Assembly: GCF_001039355.2 (NCBI RefSeq) | Contig: NW_019773888.1 | Span: 1 to 36,399 of the forward strand | Length of the DNA: 36,399 bases | Source of the DNA: Lingula anatina | Taxonomy: Eukaryota > Brachiopoda > Lingulata > Lingulida > Lingulidae | Reading direction: 5' to 3' | Part shown: piece after piece, positions 30,067 to 36,399 of the stretch | Layout: every line of letters starts with the position of its first letter | Position numbering within the stretch: the stretch's first letter is position 1 | The notes under the pieces: generated by a model | Told to the model about the DNA's origin: nothing | Database searches by the model: none | Seen by the model: only the letters and a program-made list of their open reading frames with translations | Program-made: the position numbers and the translations under genes

Positions 30067-30833
30067 GTTGATCAAAAAGTGATGTAGCCACTTAAAACAA
30101 GTTCTTTCGAGAAAACAGCAGGATTTGACTGTTCATCGAATGCCCATTTTTTACTTAAGATAAAACTCTAGTAGTTTTTATTTTAAAACGGAAAAGTTTT
30201 TTCTCTCTTTCAAGCACAAATACCTCATTTTTTTCTGATTCGTTGCAGTATTTTTGTTCGACTTTAAAACTTTTCCCCATGAGATGAAACTCCATTTTTT
30301 CATATTATTATTTTAAAGTTCTATACTGCGACAGCATTGACGATTTCAAAACTGTTGTGAACATGTGAACATTGGGAAACCTGAATATTCTGCTCACAGG
30401 CACACAACCCTCCCCCCCCCCCCCACACACACACGCACACACGCATATTTGCACACACACGTGTGCACATGCTAGGATACTGAAGTTTCGAAACAAGCCA
30501 GTCTTGTTACGTATTTCTTTGCTTAACTTTTCATCAATAAACAGTTTAAAAATTCGAGACTCGAATCACATTTAAAGACTACTAAAGGCAAAGGCACGAA
30601 ATAATCATTTTGCCATGATCGAGGAAAAACCTTTCAATAATTAATGGTAGAAAATGATCCTCTGCTTTGAATAAAAGAAGACGACAAAGTCGACATTGTG
30701 CACTGAAGAAAAATTATCAACTATTTAATCAGCACCCGCGTTTATGGATAATCCTTTGAATGATGTTATAAAAAAACCAAGATTGTTAATTCACTTACAT
30801 TTTAGTGGGGTGCTTCTTTACGGTTCGCTCCAT
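15813..30833 (-). CDS. MCO1: ceruloplasmin/hephaestin-like multicopper ferroxidase with C-x6-C loop N-terminus
   Basis: Twenty-three exons are seen, encoding 592 residues before and 576 after a break. Expected reaction: oxidation of Fe(II) to Fe(III) with reduction of O2 to water, outside the cell. N-terminus: signal peptide, then a Pro/Thr/Ala-rich region with six C-x6-C loops (to about residue 303). The oxidase begins at [15 protein letters not shown]. Domain 1 has HPHG and WTYHGH. Domain 6 has DIHTVHFH and [12 protein letters not shown]. These are the trinuclear ligands and the domain 6 type 1 copper ligands. Domain 6 also keeps ESNRFH, matching the Glu/His iron site of ceruloplasmin, and the Asp of HCHVDDH. 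Domain 4 has lost the type 1 Cys and His ([12 protein letters not shown]). No C-terminal membrane anchor is seen, so it is ceruloplasmin-like (secreted) rather than hephaestin-like. About 200 residues spanning the end of domain 2 and start of domain 3 are missing between 21748 and 21208, with a phase mismatch. MCO2 lies upstream as a tandem copy. Confidence 0.85.
16014..16042. repeat. (TAA)n microsatellite
   Basis: About 30 nt upstream of the last MCO1 exon; the same repeat sits at the same place in MCO2 (34247-34275). Confidence 0.93.
16689..16861 (-). CDS. MCO1 exon: domain 6 copper ligands
   Basis: 173 bp; [45 protein letters not shown] carries type 1 and trinuclear histidines. Confidence 0.95.
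17176..17352 (-). CDS. MCO1 exon: domain 6 start
   Basis: 177 bp; [30 protein letters not shown]. Glu and His of ESNRFH correspond to the ceruloplasmin iron-site pair. Near-identical to MCO2 36069-35893, with about 112 bp without a difference. Confidence 0.94.
17714..17744. repeat. (ATAA)n microsatellite
   Basis: About seven ATAA units, in the intron just past the 17760-17893 exon donor. Confidence 0.92.
17760..17893 (-). CDS. MCO1 exon: domain 5 end
   Basis: 134 bp; [41 protein letters not shown]. Ends phase 1. Confidence 0.92.
17931..17954. repeat. (TG)n microsatellite
   Basis: Imperfect TG run about 40 nt upstream of the acceptor of the 17760-17893 exon. Confidence 0.9.
17962..18145. 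mobile_element. MITE family 1, copy B
   Basis: Shares TTACCAACGTTACA, CTATCAGGAACAG and ATCCTAGTCAACTAAG with 9665-9867 in the same order and spacing. The ends ACCGTTTCAGAGAAAA and TTTTTGTTAAACCAGGGT are imperfect inverted repeats. Lies in an MCO1 intron. Confidence 0.7.
18157..18299 (-). CDS. MCO1 exon: domain 5
   Basis: 143 bp; [24 protein letters not shown] replaces the HPHG of domain 1; this position is not a copper ligand in ceruloplasmin domain 5. The right end of a MITE lies about 10 bp past the donor. Confidence 0.91.
18612..18789 (-). CDS. MCO1 exon: domain 5
   Basis: 178 bp; [36 protein letters not shown]. The donor GTTCGT is weak but is the one that fits phase. Confidence 0.9.
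19198..19300 (-). CDS. MCO1 exon: domain 5 start
   Basis: 103 bp; [19 protein letters not shown], the domain 5 opening strand. Ends phase 2 at GTAAGT. Confidence 0.92.
19525..19641 (-). CDS. MCO1 exon: domain 4 end, type 1 site lost
   Basis: 117 bp; [20 protein letters not shown]. Aligned to the Cys-x4-His-x4-Met of copper-binding domains, Cys is Asp and His is Asn while Met stays. Confidence 0.9.
19704..19760. repeat. (AT)n microsatellite
   Basis: About 28 AT units in the MCO1 intron between exons 20057-20272 and 19525-19641. Confidence 0.96.
20057..20272 (-). CDS. MCO1 exon: domain 4
   Basis: 216 bp, phase 1-1; [35 protein letters not shown] and [15 protein letters not shown]. The DMH histidine is kept. 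Confidence 0.93.
20618..20753 (-). CDS. MCO1 exon: domain 4 start
   Basis: 136 bp; [18 protein letters not shown], then FEESNIMS. The position that is His in the ceruloplasmin ESNKMH motif is Ser here. Confidence 0.91.
21024..21208 (-). CDS. MCO1 exon (after gap): domain 3 second half
   Basis: 185 bp; [37 protein letters not shown] and [11 protein letters not shown]. Needs one leading base from an unseen exon; ends phase 0 at GTAAGT. Confidence 0.93.
21209..21747 (-). other. Gap in MCO1 coding: missing end of domain 2 and start of domain 3
   Basis: Only 539 bp separate exons that should flank about 200 residues. No frame here looks like a cupredoxin. It contains an N at 21694 and poly-C runs (to 21739). 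The flanking exon phases (2 and 1) do not match. Confidence 0.8.
21695..21739. repeat. Poly-C tract next to an N
   Basis: Two runs of about 12-14 C separated by a short AT-containing stretch, directly after the undetermined base at 21694. A low-quality or collapsed assembly is likely here. Confidence 0.85.
21748..21948 (-). CDS. MCO1 exon 12: domain 2
   Basis: 201 bp; [20 protein letters not shown], then [26 protein letters not shown] matches the Glu/His of ceruloplasmin domain 2. Ends phase 2, which does not fit the next exon found. Confidence 0.92.
22272..22380 (-). CDS. MCO1 exon 11: domain 2 start, GC donor
   Basis: 109 bp; [19 protein letters not shown] then YFQENVAR. The 3' end is CCAG followed by GCAAGT. 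Only this GC donor keeps frame with exon 12 (AG + A = Arg); the nearby GT donor would not. Confidence 0.9.
22594..22812 (-). CDS. MCO1 exon 10: domain 1 second ligand pair
   Basis: 219 bp, phase 1-1; [19 protein letters not shown] then [13 protein letters not shown]. The YHGH histidines are the second trinuclear pair. Confidence 0.94.
23207..23378. mobile_element. MITE family 2, copy B
   Basis: The left arm has AGGCTG, AACTAATCC and GGGTCAAATATGGCCGACC. The right arm in reverse complement has AAGCCGCATTCAAATCAA, GGACTAAC and GGGTCAAATATGCTGACC. Same organisation as 14848-15038. Confidence 0.78.
23394..23516 (-). CDS. MCO1 exon 9: domain 1 copper ligands
   Basis: 123 bp; [18 protein letters not shown] then [18 protein letters not shown]. 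The HPHG histidines correspond to trinuclear-site ligands of ceruloplasmin domain 1. Confidence 0.94.
23579..23627. repeat. (AAT)n microsatellite
   Basis: About 16 AAT units in the MCO1 intron upstream of exon 9. Confidence 0.96.
23730..24025. mobile_element. MITE-like element, CAGTGGCGGAT ends
   Basis: Starts CAGTGGCGGATGTAGAGGGG and its right end in reverse complement starts CAGGGGCGGATCCAGG. Such ends are common on hAT-type non-autonomous elements; a clean 8-bp duplication is not seen. Contains a poly-C stretch at 23769-23787. Open frames here are antisense to the MCO1 intron. Confidence 0.65.
24102..24226 (-). CDS. MCO1 exon 8: domain 1
   Basis: 125 bp; contains [18 protein letters not shown] and SHLG, the conserved YREYTD stretch. 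Ends phase 1. Confidence 0.92.
24554..24644 (-). CDS. MCO1 exon 7: domain 1 start
   Basis: 91 bp; [19 protein letters not shown] is the usual first strand of ceruloplasmin-type domains. Ends phase 2. Confidence 0.92.
25400..25429 (-). CDS. MCO1 exon 6: 30-bp microexon
   Basis: Encodes AFPSGVQAS, with split glycine codons at both borders (phase 1-1). Splice sites TTTTCAG and GTAAGC are good. It could be skipped without changing frame, so it may be alternative. Confidence 0.68.
25643..25720 (-). CDS. MCO1 exon 5: C-x6-C loop 6
   Basis: 78 bp, phase 1-1. Loop CAFSPMFC (25706-25683), then [13 protein letters not shown]. Acceptor TTTCCAG, donor GTACAC. Confidence 0.82.
26151..26261 (-). CDS. MCO1 exon 4: C-x6-C loop 5
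   Basis: 111 bp, phase 1-1. WNPW precedes loop CWLSPGLC (26232-26209); the linker is [15 protein letters not shown] longer open frame in another phase overlaps it but does not fit the neighbours. Confidence 0.82.
26690..26809 (-). CDS. MCO1 exon 3: C-x6-C loop 4
   Basis: 120 bp, phase 1-1. One loop, CAIIPWMC (26765-26742), between Thr/Ser/Pro linkers ([12 protein letters not shown]). Acceptor CATTACAG, donor GTATGC. Confidence 0.83.
27234..27769 (-). CDS. MCO1 exon 2: signal peptide core and three C-x6-C loops
   Basis: 536 bp, phase 2 to 1, with acceptor AAATGTTTCAG and donor GTAGGA. After ...[13 protein letters not shown] the mature chain begins NIYNQQPW. A Gly/Ser/Pro-rich stretch follows, then loops CGIFPWLC (27474-27451), CQQNPWRC (27366-27343) and CQQYTWMC (27294-27271) separated by Pro/Ala/Ser linkers. 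It is much richer in G+C than nearby DNA because of Pro and Ala codons. Confidence 0.85.
27887..28134. mobile_element. Fold-back MITE with GGGCCCAGTTTCA ends
   Basis: The ends TCAGGGCCCAGTTTCA (27884-27899) and TGAAACTGGGCCCTGA (28122-28137) are perfect inverted copies. The arms go on pairing for about 75 bp, with repeated GGATAAC and GTTATCC motifs inside. Non-coding. Confidence 0.82.
30030..30066. repeat. (TAA)n microsatellite
   Basis: About 12 TAA units in putative MCO1 intron 1. Confidence 0.95.
30799..30833 (-). CDS. MCO1 candidate exon 1 with split start codon
   Basis: ATG at 30833-30831 begins [11 protein letters not shown] and the exon ends AAAAT at a strong GTAAGT donor. The leftover AT plus the first G of the next exon recreates an in-frame ATG, giving [19 protein letters not shown], a good signal peptide. 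Either Met could be used. The intron would be 3.0 kb. Found by matching phase and hydrophobic leader only; no transcript evidence. Confidence 0.55.
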
Positions 30834-31254
30834 TCAGTTCTCCCCGAAGACAAAAACAATACTGGCGTGTATCAACCACGAACTAAAGGGAAAAACTGTG
30901 GCGGACTATCTGGGTATTTTCATTGGTCCTGACTTGTCATTAATTTAATTAAAATTTATTTGGTGTAATAGATGACGGGGTTTATGGTCTGCAACGGTGC
31001 GTCGATGTACAGTCATTACTTACACCGATTTTTCTCTCTGCACTGGAGAATTTTTACTACGGACATATGGACTTCAAATAATGGGATATATGAGCACCGT
31101 GATTTAGCAATGCTGGTTTCTTTCCGCCGTTGCCTTCATGTCTTCTTCCCCTCAGATTCACCCCCGAGTTTCATTTCTCAATTCCTTCAACTCCCCAGAC
31201 ATTATGCACATTGTGCAGACCACAAAATATTTCCCAGACATGTTTACTGATTTT

Positions 31255-31590
31255 AATGAAGTCGTGGGCATGGGCACGCGGCTCGTATTAGCATGGTAAT
31301 TGCTCTTATCTAACTTTAATTGGTTTTATTTAACGTCTGTGCAGTTATTGCACTTAACTAATTTTATCTAGACTTAATTGTCTAACTTAGATACTGTACA
31401 ATCACAGGGCTGTCACGCCGATGTCTTGTATAAAAACAGGCAACGTCCTGGGAATTAAAAAGAGTTTTGATTTTTTTTAACTAAGCTGTGATGTCGAGTT
31501 GATTTTCTCACCAGGCTAAAACCCAAGCCCGGAATCCTAAACCGGATCTAGAAGTTTCTGTAGTCGGATTGGAGTCCCTTATACCCGGCG
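31255..31590 (+). mobile_element. Possible LTR retrotransposon fragment
   Basis: A TATAAAAA motif at 31428-31435 is followed by GGGAATTAAAAAGAG and a T-rich stretch, a layout like the promoter and downstream part of an LTR. No coding region or second LTR is seen, so this is weak. Confidence 0.22.
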
Positions 31591-31926
31591 GAATTATTAT
31601 GAAGTCAGTATAAATTTTATATTTTCATGAGAATTAAAACTTTATCATATTCTGGTGAGATACATTCACAACAACAACAAAGGAATAATACTCATTATCA
31701 TGATAATAACTCAGTTTAAATGGTAGTTAATGCATCTAATTTCATATTTTATATAGAAGACTCATTATAAGATATATTTTTCCATATATATGTATTCAAT
31801 TATAATTATAGCCAAAAAGTAAATGGCTTTTACCACCTTTCACTTATAACATTTATACAATTCTCAACTTATTACATGTCATTATACAATGCTCTGGAAT
31901 GATCCACAGATCCTTAGCAGATCCAG

Positions 31927-31950
31927 TTTTTTTTTTTTTTTTTTTTTTTT
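31927..31950. repeat. Poly-T run (24 nt)
   Basis: Uninterrupted T run; could be the tail of a minus-strand retroposed sequence, but no body was recognised. Confidence 0.9.
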
Positions 31951-32023
31951 CTGTTTGGGTGTCCAGTTCACCCAACTCCTACCAGGCAAACCTGAGAGGG
32001 TAGCCGGAATAAGTCGCCTTACT

Positions 32024-32185
32024 CAGGGACGGATTGAAGCCGTCTTCTGGGTCTTCTGGAAGACCGTCAGATTTTCAAGTTTATATTGACAGGCATGTAA
32101 TTTTTCTGTCGGAAGACGGTCAAAAAATTAAGGATTGACCAAAAAATTTGGAAAACTGTCAAAAACACCTCTGGAGCCGCCCCTG
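32024..32185. mobile_element. MITE-like element, CAGGGACGG ends
   Basis: Left end CAGGGACGGATTGAAGCC; right end in reverse complement CAGGGGCGGCTCCAGAGG. The internal GAAGACCGTCA and GAAGACGGTCA form a dyad. End type resembles 23730-24025. Confidence 0.55.
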
Positions 32186-32275
32186 TTGCTCGATGGTTCT
32201 TTTATGCCATGCATTTTTTTTGTCTTTCCACTGATTTCAAAAGTTCATTATCCGGTCCGTTTCTGTGTCGTAGTG

Positions 32276-32276
<1 letters not shown>

Positions 32277-32310
<34 letters not shown>
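32277..32310. repeat. (TG)n microsatellite
   Basis: About 17 TG units in the spacer between the two ferroxidase genes. Confidence 0.96.
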
Positions 32311-32314
<4 letters not shown>

Positions 32315-33931
32315 GGGGCGTCTTTCCTTCCAGAATCGTCACCCGTCGTAGGACGTTGGCATAACTGATCGTTTGGATATAGAAGATAAACCGGTCCCGT
32401 TTCATTTTTATCAGTCATAGATTTATATCATTAAGTAAACGGGTTACTGTTATATGGTATTAGGAATTTAGTTTAGGTTATTTCTCCTCAGTGGACTAAT
32501 TTCAGATTTGAAATTCAACTCTGTAGTCTTTCGCGTTATAAAGTCAATGTTTTAGGTGCATTAGCAGTTAAAGGGATACCAAATGTTTGTATGATAGCCA
32601 TATTTCACAATTAATACATTGTAAACAACTCATAGAAATTAAATAACTTCTCTATCAGCGACACATTACGTGGGGTCATGCAATGTCCTCGCGTAAGGTA
32701 CACTTGAGCGATTATCACGTTGGTCTTGTAAACCCACATGTACTCCTCTGTAGCCTCAGACTACTGGTTTCTTTCAAAATAATTTACATGCTAAAATTCG
32801 AGAGATAATTATTTTAACAGAGGGGCTGACCTTCCAGTAAATTTTCTTTTTGTAATTCACATCATTTAACAGTAGTATTTGAAGGGTTGATATTTTTTAC
32901 GATTAGATCTTTATGCATTCGACAGAAGTATTCTACACATTTATATCGATTTGTTCAATCATCTACTGTTGCATATCATGTTCATACTTAATTGCCATCC
33001 ATGAATATTGCTTCGTTTTTTAGTCCTAAGCTTGTCACGATGTCAATTTCATGTCTCTGCTTATATAGGCACAAATATGAGACCACGCCGAGGAGTGTCA
33101 TATACTTCCAACAAGGCAACTTCATCTGTTATTTCTGGTATACTAGTACCTGAAAAGTACTTACATTTAGATCTGCTAAACCAACCAATTTTTTAAGTTT
33201 AAAGGAACTAAAAAGTGAAAACAAAGTTTGAAGACGAAACTTTATTGTTGACAAATACACCACTTGCGGTGATTTTGCGGTGATAAGGTACATTTTAAAG
33301 TTTATCTACTGTGGTACACTATTGACTGGTGTTACTTTTCACCTTAATATCCTCCATTATTTTAACAATGGGTTCTAAGTTGTATATCTGTGAAAAAATG
33401 CCTCTTAACTTTTATAAAATATTGTAAGTTCGAACCTTTCAGTATATAAACAAATTTAGCCTGTTGCAAGGATTTAATCGTTTTATTTATAAATTATAAT
33501 TAGGTACGCGCGGTTCCAATCCCCGTATTGTATTCAGAGCTGTAAAGCCCATGTCAACTAAATAAACTACCTTCATTTAAATTGATAAACACGGAGTAGA
33601 CATTTTTGTGATAATTAACCATATTATTATGTTATATAAATATATGTGCATGCATATTCTTAGTTTCTGACCTCAAGCAAGAGAACATTATTGATACCAC
33701 TTCATGCGCATGCCCAGCTGTATCAGATATTACTTCTCCATTTTGATTGAGGGGGTGTGGATAGGAAACTGTCCCTCTGGCCTCCGGACCCCTCGAGAAA
33801 GGATGAATTGCCTGTTTCACAAAGAAACTAGGTCGTTAATGGTTTGTGCATTTAATTCTACTGTATTCCACGTTAAATCAGACCAGTCCAATTTTAATTT
33901 AAATGTACTAATACTGCATGGTTCCATTTGC

Positions 33932-33937
33932 TTTATT
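33932..33937 (-). promoter_or_regulatory. Candidate polyadenylation signal, MCO2
   Basis: AATAAA on the minus strand, about 112 nt past the MCO2 stop codon. Confidence 0.4.
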
Positions 33938-34048
33938 CCCTTAAATTACTATGAACTAATCTTGAACCGAATTCTATCTGAAAGCTTCCACAAATTTTCG
34001 TACGAATGTTTTTGTTAAAAAGGCCCTTGTTGCTGTAATGGTCTCTCG

Positions 34049-34219
34049 TTATGCATCTTCATCATCCACACTGGAGCATTGCACAGGATCTTCTGATTTC
34101 TCGACTAAATACTGGGTAATCATGCCAGCGCCCACGTGGTCGTCCACGTGACAGTGCATCAGCCATGAGCCCGGGTCGTCTGCCAACATTGTGGCAACTT
34201 CAAATATACCGGGAAATAC
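34049..34219 (-). CDS. MCO2 last exon
   Basis: 171 bp; [20 protein letters not shown] and an acidic tail ending QCSSVDDEDA, TAA. The first ~110 bp differ from MCO1 at about three sites; the tail differs much more. Confidence 0.95.
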   Translation of the reverse strand, partial: VFPGIFEVATMLADDPGSWLMHCHVDDHVGAGMITQYLVEKSEDPVQCSSVDDEDA

Positions 34220-34244
34220 CTGTAAAAATGGGAGAGTGCCTTGT

Positions 34245-34275
<31 letters not shown>

Positions 34276-34620
34276 TAAACTTTCATGTCTGCAGACTTCA
34301 ATTTACAGAATAATACATTAATTTTTGGAGATAAATTATATTATAAGTCTAAAATTCTTATACAGAATATTTAAAATATTACACTTGAGGGGGGCTTTTG
34401 AATAAAATATTTAGAAAATATTTAAAAAAAAAACATTTATAAAACGTCTTTAAAAGATCAGTCTTGAGTTCCTTCTTAAAACAATGGTTTGTAAGACGGA
34501 ATAGCAAAGGCAGTAGATTCCATTCTCCTGATGCTGCCACACCAAATACTGAACGTCAATGCCTTGGAAAATCTCTCTCTCTTTCTCTCTCTCTCTCTCT
34601 TCATCCTTCTATGTGTCCCT

Positions 34621-34654
<34 letters not shown>

Positions 34655-36399
34655 TTGTGTGTGTGTACGCGTACACAAATGTACCGAATATCGATCTATA
34701 CATCTGACAGTCGAAAATGCACAGCTTTGCGAAGACAGTAGTTGTTGCGTAAAATATTAAGTCCCCACAATAAAACACGTGGTGAACAAATGTTCACAGT
34801 ATTAATAAACGTTTCTACTCTCACTACTGAATAATTTAGGAGTAACAGAGCATGCAATGTGGAATTCACTATTTTAAAATCATAAATAAAAACAAAATAT
34901 AGGAAAGAATTGCGCCTTGGAACAACGGTTTACACAAATGTATTATGTGATTTTGTAGATCAGCATCGAACAATTTTTTCAAGGAATATTGAGCAAAGGC
35001 AATTACCAGCTTTTCACTTTAGAGAATGGCCAAATACCTTTTTTGCAATTGCTTACGGTTTTGCAGGAATGGTAGTCTTAAGTAAAGGAAGTCCAAGATC
35101 CCATAATGCATTAGCACAGGATATGGTTAGAGAGAAGTGTCTGAGTCAGTATGGGACAAATCAGACTAAAGTCACTTGTGATGAATAATATAGAAACGGA
35201 CTGCGGTTCTAAGCGGGCTATGATTCTTGCTATACCGGAAAATTTATGCAGACAAATCCGAAAATATTACCTCAAGCGTATCTCCTCTGTGCGCACTCTC
35301 TGTGTTCCAGATGTACGAGTTCGCGTGAAAGTGCACCGTGTGGATGTCCACGCGACCCCCGAAGCTAATGAAATACCAGGCCACGAGGTCGCATTCCTTC
35401 ATATTAAACCCTGGGTCTCTGGCCGTGATAAGCCCGTTGATAGCTTCATCATGGAAAAGACAACATGAAATTATTCAGATACATTGTTAAATAATCAACA
35501 TCATCGCTCAGGAGCCAAACATAAACAGAAAAATTTACACACTCTTACGATTTTTTTTTTTCTATAGCGCCCTGTAAACCCCCAATTCAAAGAAAATTGG
35601 TCCAAAATCATATAGGACCCTAAAAGACATTTTTTACATAGGGAACTTATAGAACGTCCCATGGACTGATTTAATTCCTATATAGACCTGTAGGTTTCTT
35701 ACGGAGTCCCGTAAGGTTCTATAGGAAAGTCCCGTAGGGACAAATCTACCGGGTAAACAAAGGAGGCGAAGAAGAAAGAAAGGTAAATAAATTGTCTATC
35801 ATCATGTTATTCGTAGAATTCCTAAGGTATTAGGGTCACATAAACAAATGAAATGAATAAAATAAAAAACAAGGAAAAAATAAGTTACATACGATGGAAT
35901 CTGTTGCTTTCTAGGAATTCTGCGTCAGTCTTGTCTGGCAAAAAACCGGGATACTGTGGATGACTCATGATATTTTCGTCAAGATACCAACTATCGTTCT
36001 CATCGAATATGGTCCATAATGTAGCGATTTCTTTCTCCACATCGCGACGCTTGTTTTCGGAGAGTGTACCTGGAGCAATGTCAGTTGATTTAAATTCGTA
36101 AAAATCTAAACTAAAGTTTGATTTTATTTTTAAAACACAACATGCTCGTCATTAAAAGCATTCCAATGGATGCGGTTTTCTGTTTTCGCAGTGCGAAATG
36201 ACAGTCGTTCTCATTGCACACGAATAATCACATTACATATTTACTTCCTTAACTTGACTTGTGGCTTTCAAATGTATTTACACCGTTCATTCAATAAAAC
36301 TGATGAAATGTTTTAAATTATATGACTGCCGATATTGTGGTTGTTGCCCAAGCACTAATTTTAATTGTGAAGGGTAACGATAAGTTATCGTTACCCTTC
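34049..36399 (-). CDS. MCO2: tandem ceruloplasmin-like ferroxidase copy (3' part only)
   Basis: Three exons, 36069-35893, 35443-35271 and 34219-34049 (177, 173 and 171 bp, the same lengths as in MCO1), encode domain 6 and the stop codon. The 5' part lies beyond the right edge. Ligand motifs DIHTVHFH and [12 protein letters not shown] and the iron-site ESNRFH are intact, so this copy should be functional in domain 6. The C-terminal tail differs from MCO1 (VDDEDA against VHNANK ends) and no membrane anchor is seen. The gene is upstream of MCO1 in the same orientation with 3.2 kb between stop and the putative MCO1 start. Confidence 0.93.
34247..34275. repeat. (TAA)n microsatellite
   Basis: Counterpart of 16014-16042 in the same intron position of the other copy. 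Confidence 0.93.
34571..34650. repeat. (CT)n and (TG)n microsatellites
   Basis: CT run at about 34571-34600 and TG run at about 34623-34650, in the MCO2 intron; absent from the matching MCO1 intron. Confidence 0.93.
35271..35443 (-). CDS. MCO2 exon: domain 6 copper ligands
   Basis: 173 bp; [14 protein letters not shown]. Differs from MCO1 at only a few residues (HITAKD/LITARD, RAD/RVD, AQS/ANS). A plus-strand open frame across it is antisense. Confidence 0.95.
35893..36069 (-). CDS. MCO2 exon: domain 6 start
   Basis: 177 bp, phase 1-1. The junction codon with the next exon becomes CCT (Pro), where MCO1 has GTT (Val), before ING. Otherwise almost the same protein as MCO1 17352-17176. Confidence 0.93.
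36369..36399. repeat. Perfect 15-bp palindrome at the window edge
   Basis: Arms GAAGGGTAACGATAA and TTATCGTTACCCTTC with one spacer base (36384). It is in an MCO2 intron and stops exactly at the last base given. Confidence 0.9.

Larger units (their letters stand above)
27770..30798 (-). other. MCO1 putative intron 1 (3.0 kb)
   Basis: No coding exon recognised. It contains a fold-back element (27887-28134), a (TAA)n run (30030-30066), a C-rich and CA-rich stretch (30409-30460) and a diverged direct repeat (about 28729-28820 and 29679-29770). Confidence 0.5.
30834..34048. other. Spacer between MCO2 and MCO1
   Basis: Holds whatever promoter serves MCO1; a CCAAT motif (minus) lies near 30921-30925, about 90 nt upstream of the putative ATG, but no clear TATA box. 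Also contains a possible LTR fragment, a poly-T run, a MITE-like element and, from about 32965, DNA homologous to the MCO1 3' flank. No exon recognised. Confidence 0.5.

Noticed and set aside
34910-35188. 92-residue plus-strand open frame in the MCO2 intron
   Set aside because: The matching MCO1 intron does not keep the frame, and no recognisable motif is present.

Overview
This is genomic DNA from an animal, most likely a marine invertebrate; the phylum cannot be fixed from the sequence. The reasons are: A+T-rich DNA full of microsatellites and short inverted-repeat transposons; small exons (30-540 bp) with GT-AG borders; signal peptides; thrombospondin type-1 repeats; and a ceruloplasmin/hephaestin-type multicopper oxidase. 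There are no bacterial-style operons. All three genes found are on the minus strand and are split, so most long open frames in the window are chance or antisense. Exon borders were read by eye from splice sites, reading phase and protein similarity.

Layout in window coordinates. (1) 1-1100: tail of a degenerate ~145-bp satellite rich in AGGTCA half-sites. (2) 1101-2734: no recognisable gene; probable 3' flank of the next gene. (3) 2735-10646, minus: gene B, a complete 14-exon gene (1785 nt, 594 residues, no phase break) for a secreted protein. It has a cysteine-rich N-terminus, an extracellular CCW...DPDGDxVxCRWA region, two thrombospondin type-1 repeats and an unrecognised C-terminal domain. 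(4) 10647-15812: intergenic, with MITE-like elements and an AT microsatellite. (5) 15813-30833, minus: gene MCO1, a ceruloplasmin-like ferroxidase with an unusual N-terminal Pro/Thr-rich extension carrying six C-x6-C loops; 23 exons seen. About 200 residues (end of cupredoxin domain 2, start of domain 3) are absent from the expected place, where the sequence holds an N and a poly-C run. (6) 30834-34048: spacer, partly homologous to the flank downstream of MCO1. (7) 34049-36399, minus: last three exons of a second, head-to-tail ferroxidase copy (MCO2) that runs off the right edge.

MCO1 and MCO2 are tandem duplicates offset by about 18.2 kb. Duplication extends into introns and 3' flank, which have diverged strongly, while exon cores are almost identical. 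Domain 1 and domain 6 of MCO1 keep the trinuclear copper ligands, and domain 6 keeps the type 1 copper and iron-site residues, so a working secreted ferroxidase is expected if the missing middle exists. Gene B is probably an unrelated extracellular-matrix or mucus-type protein.

The most unusual item is the modular C-x6-C loop array in front of the ferroxidase, built largely from phase 1-1 exons. Other points of note: a start codon apparently split by an intron, a GC-AG intron required by reading frame, a gene B exon bounded on both sides by microsatellites, and several MITE families with paired copies in the window.
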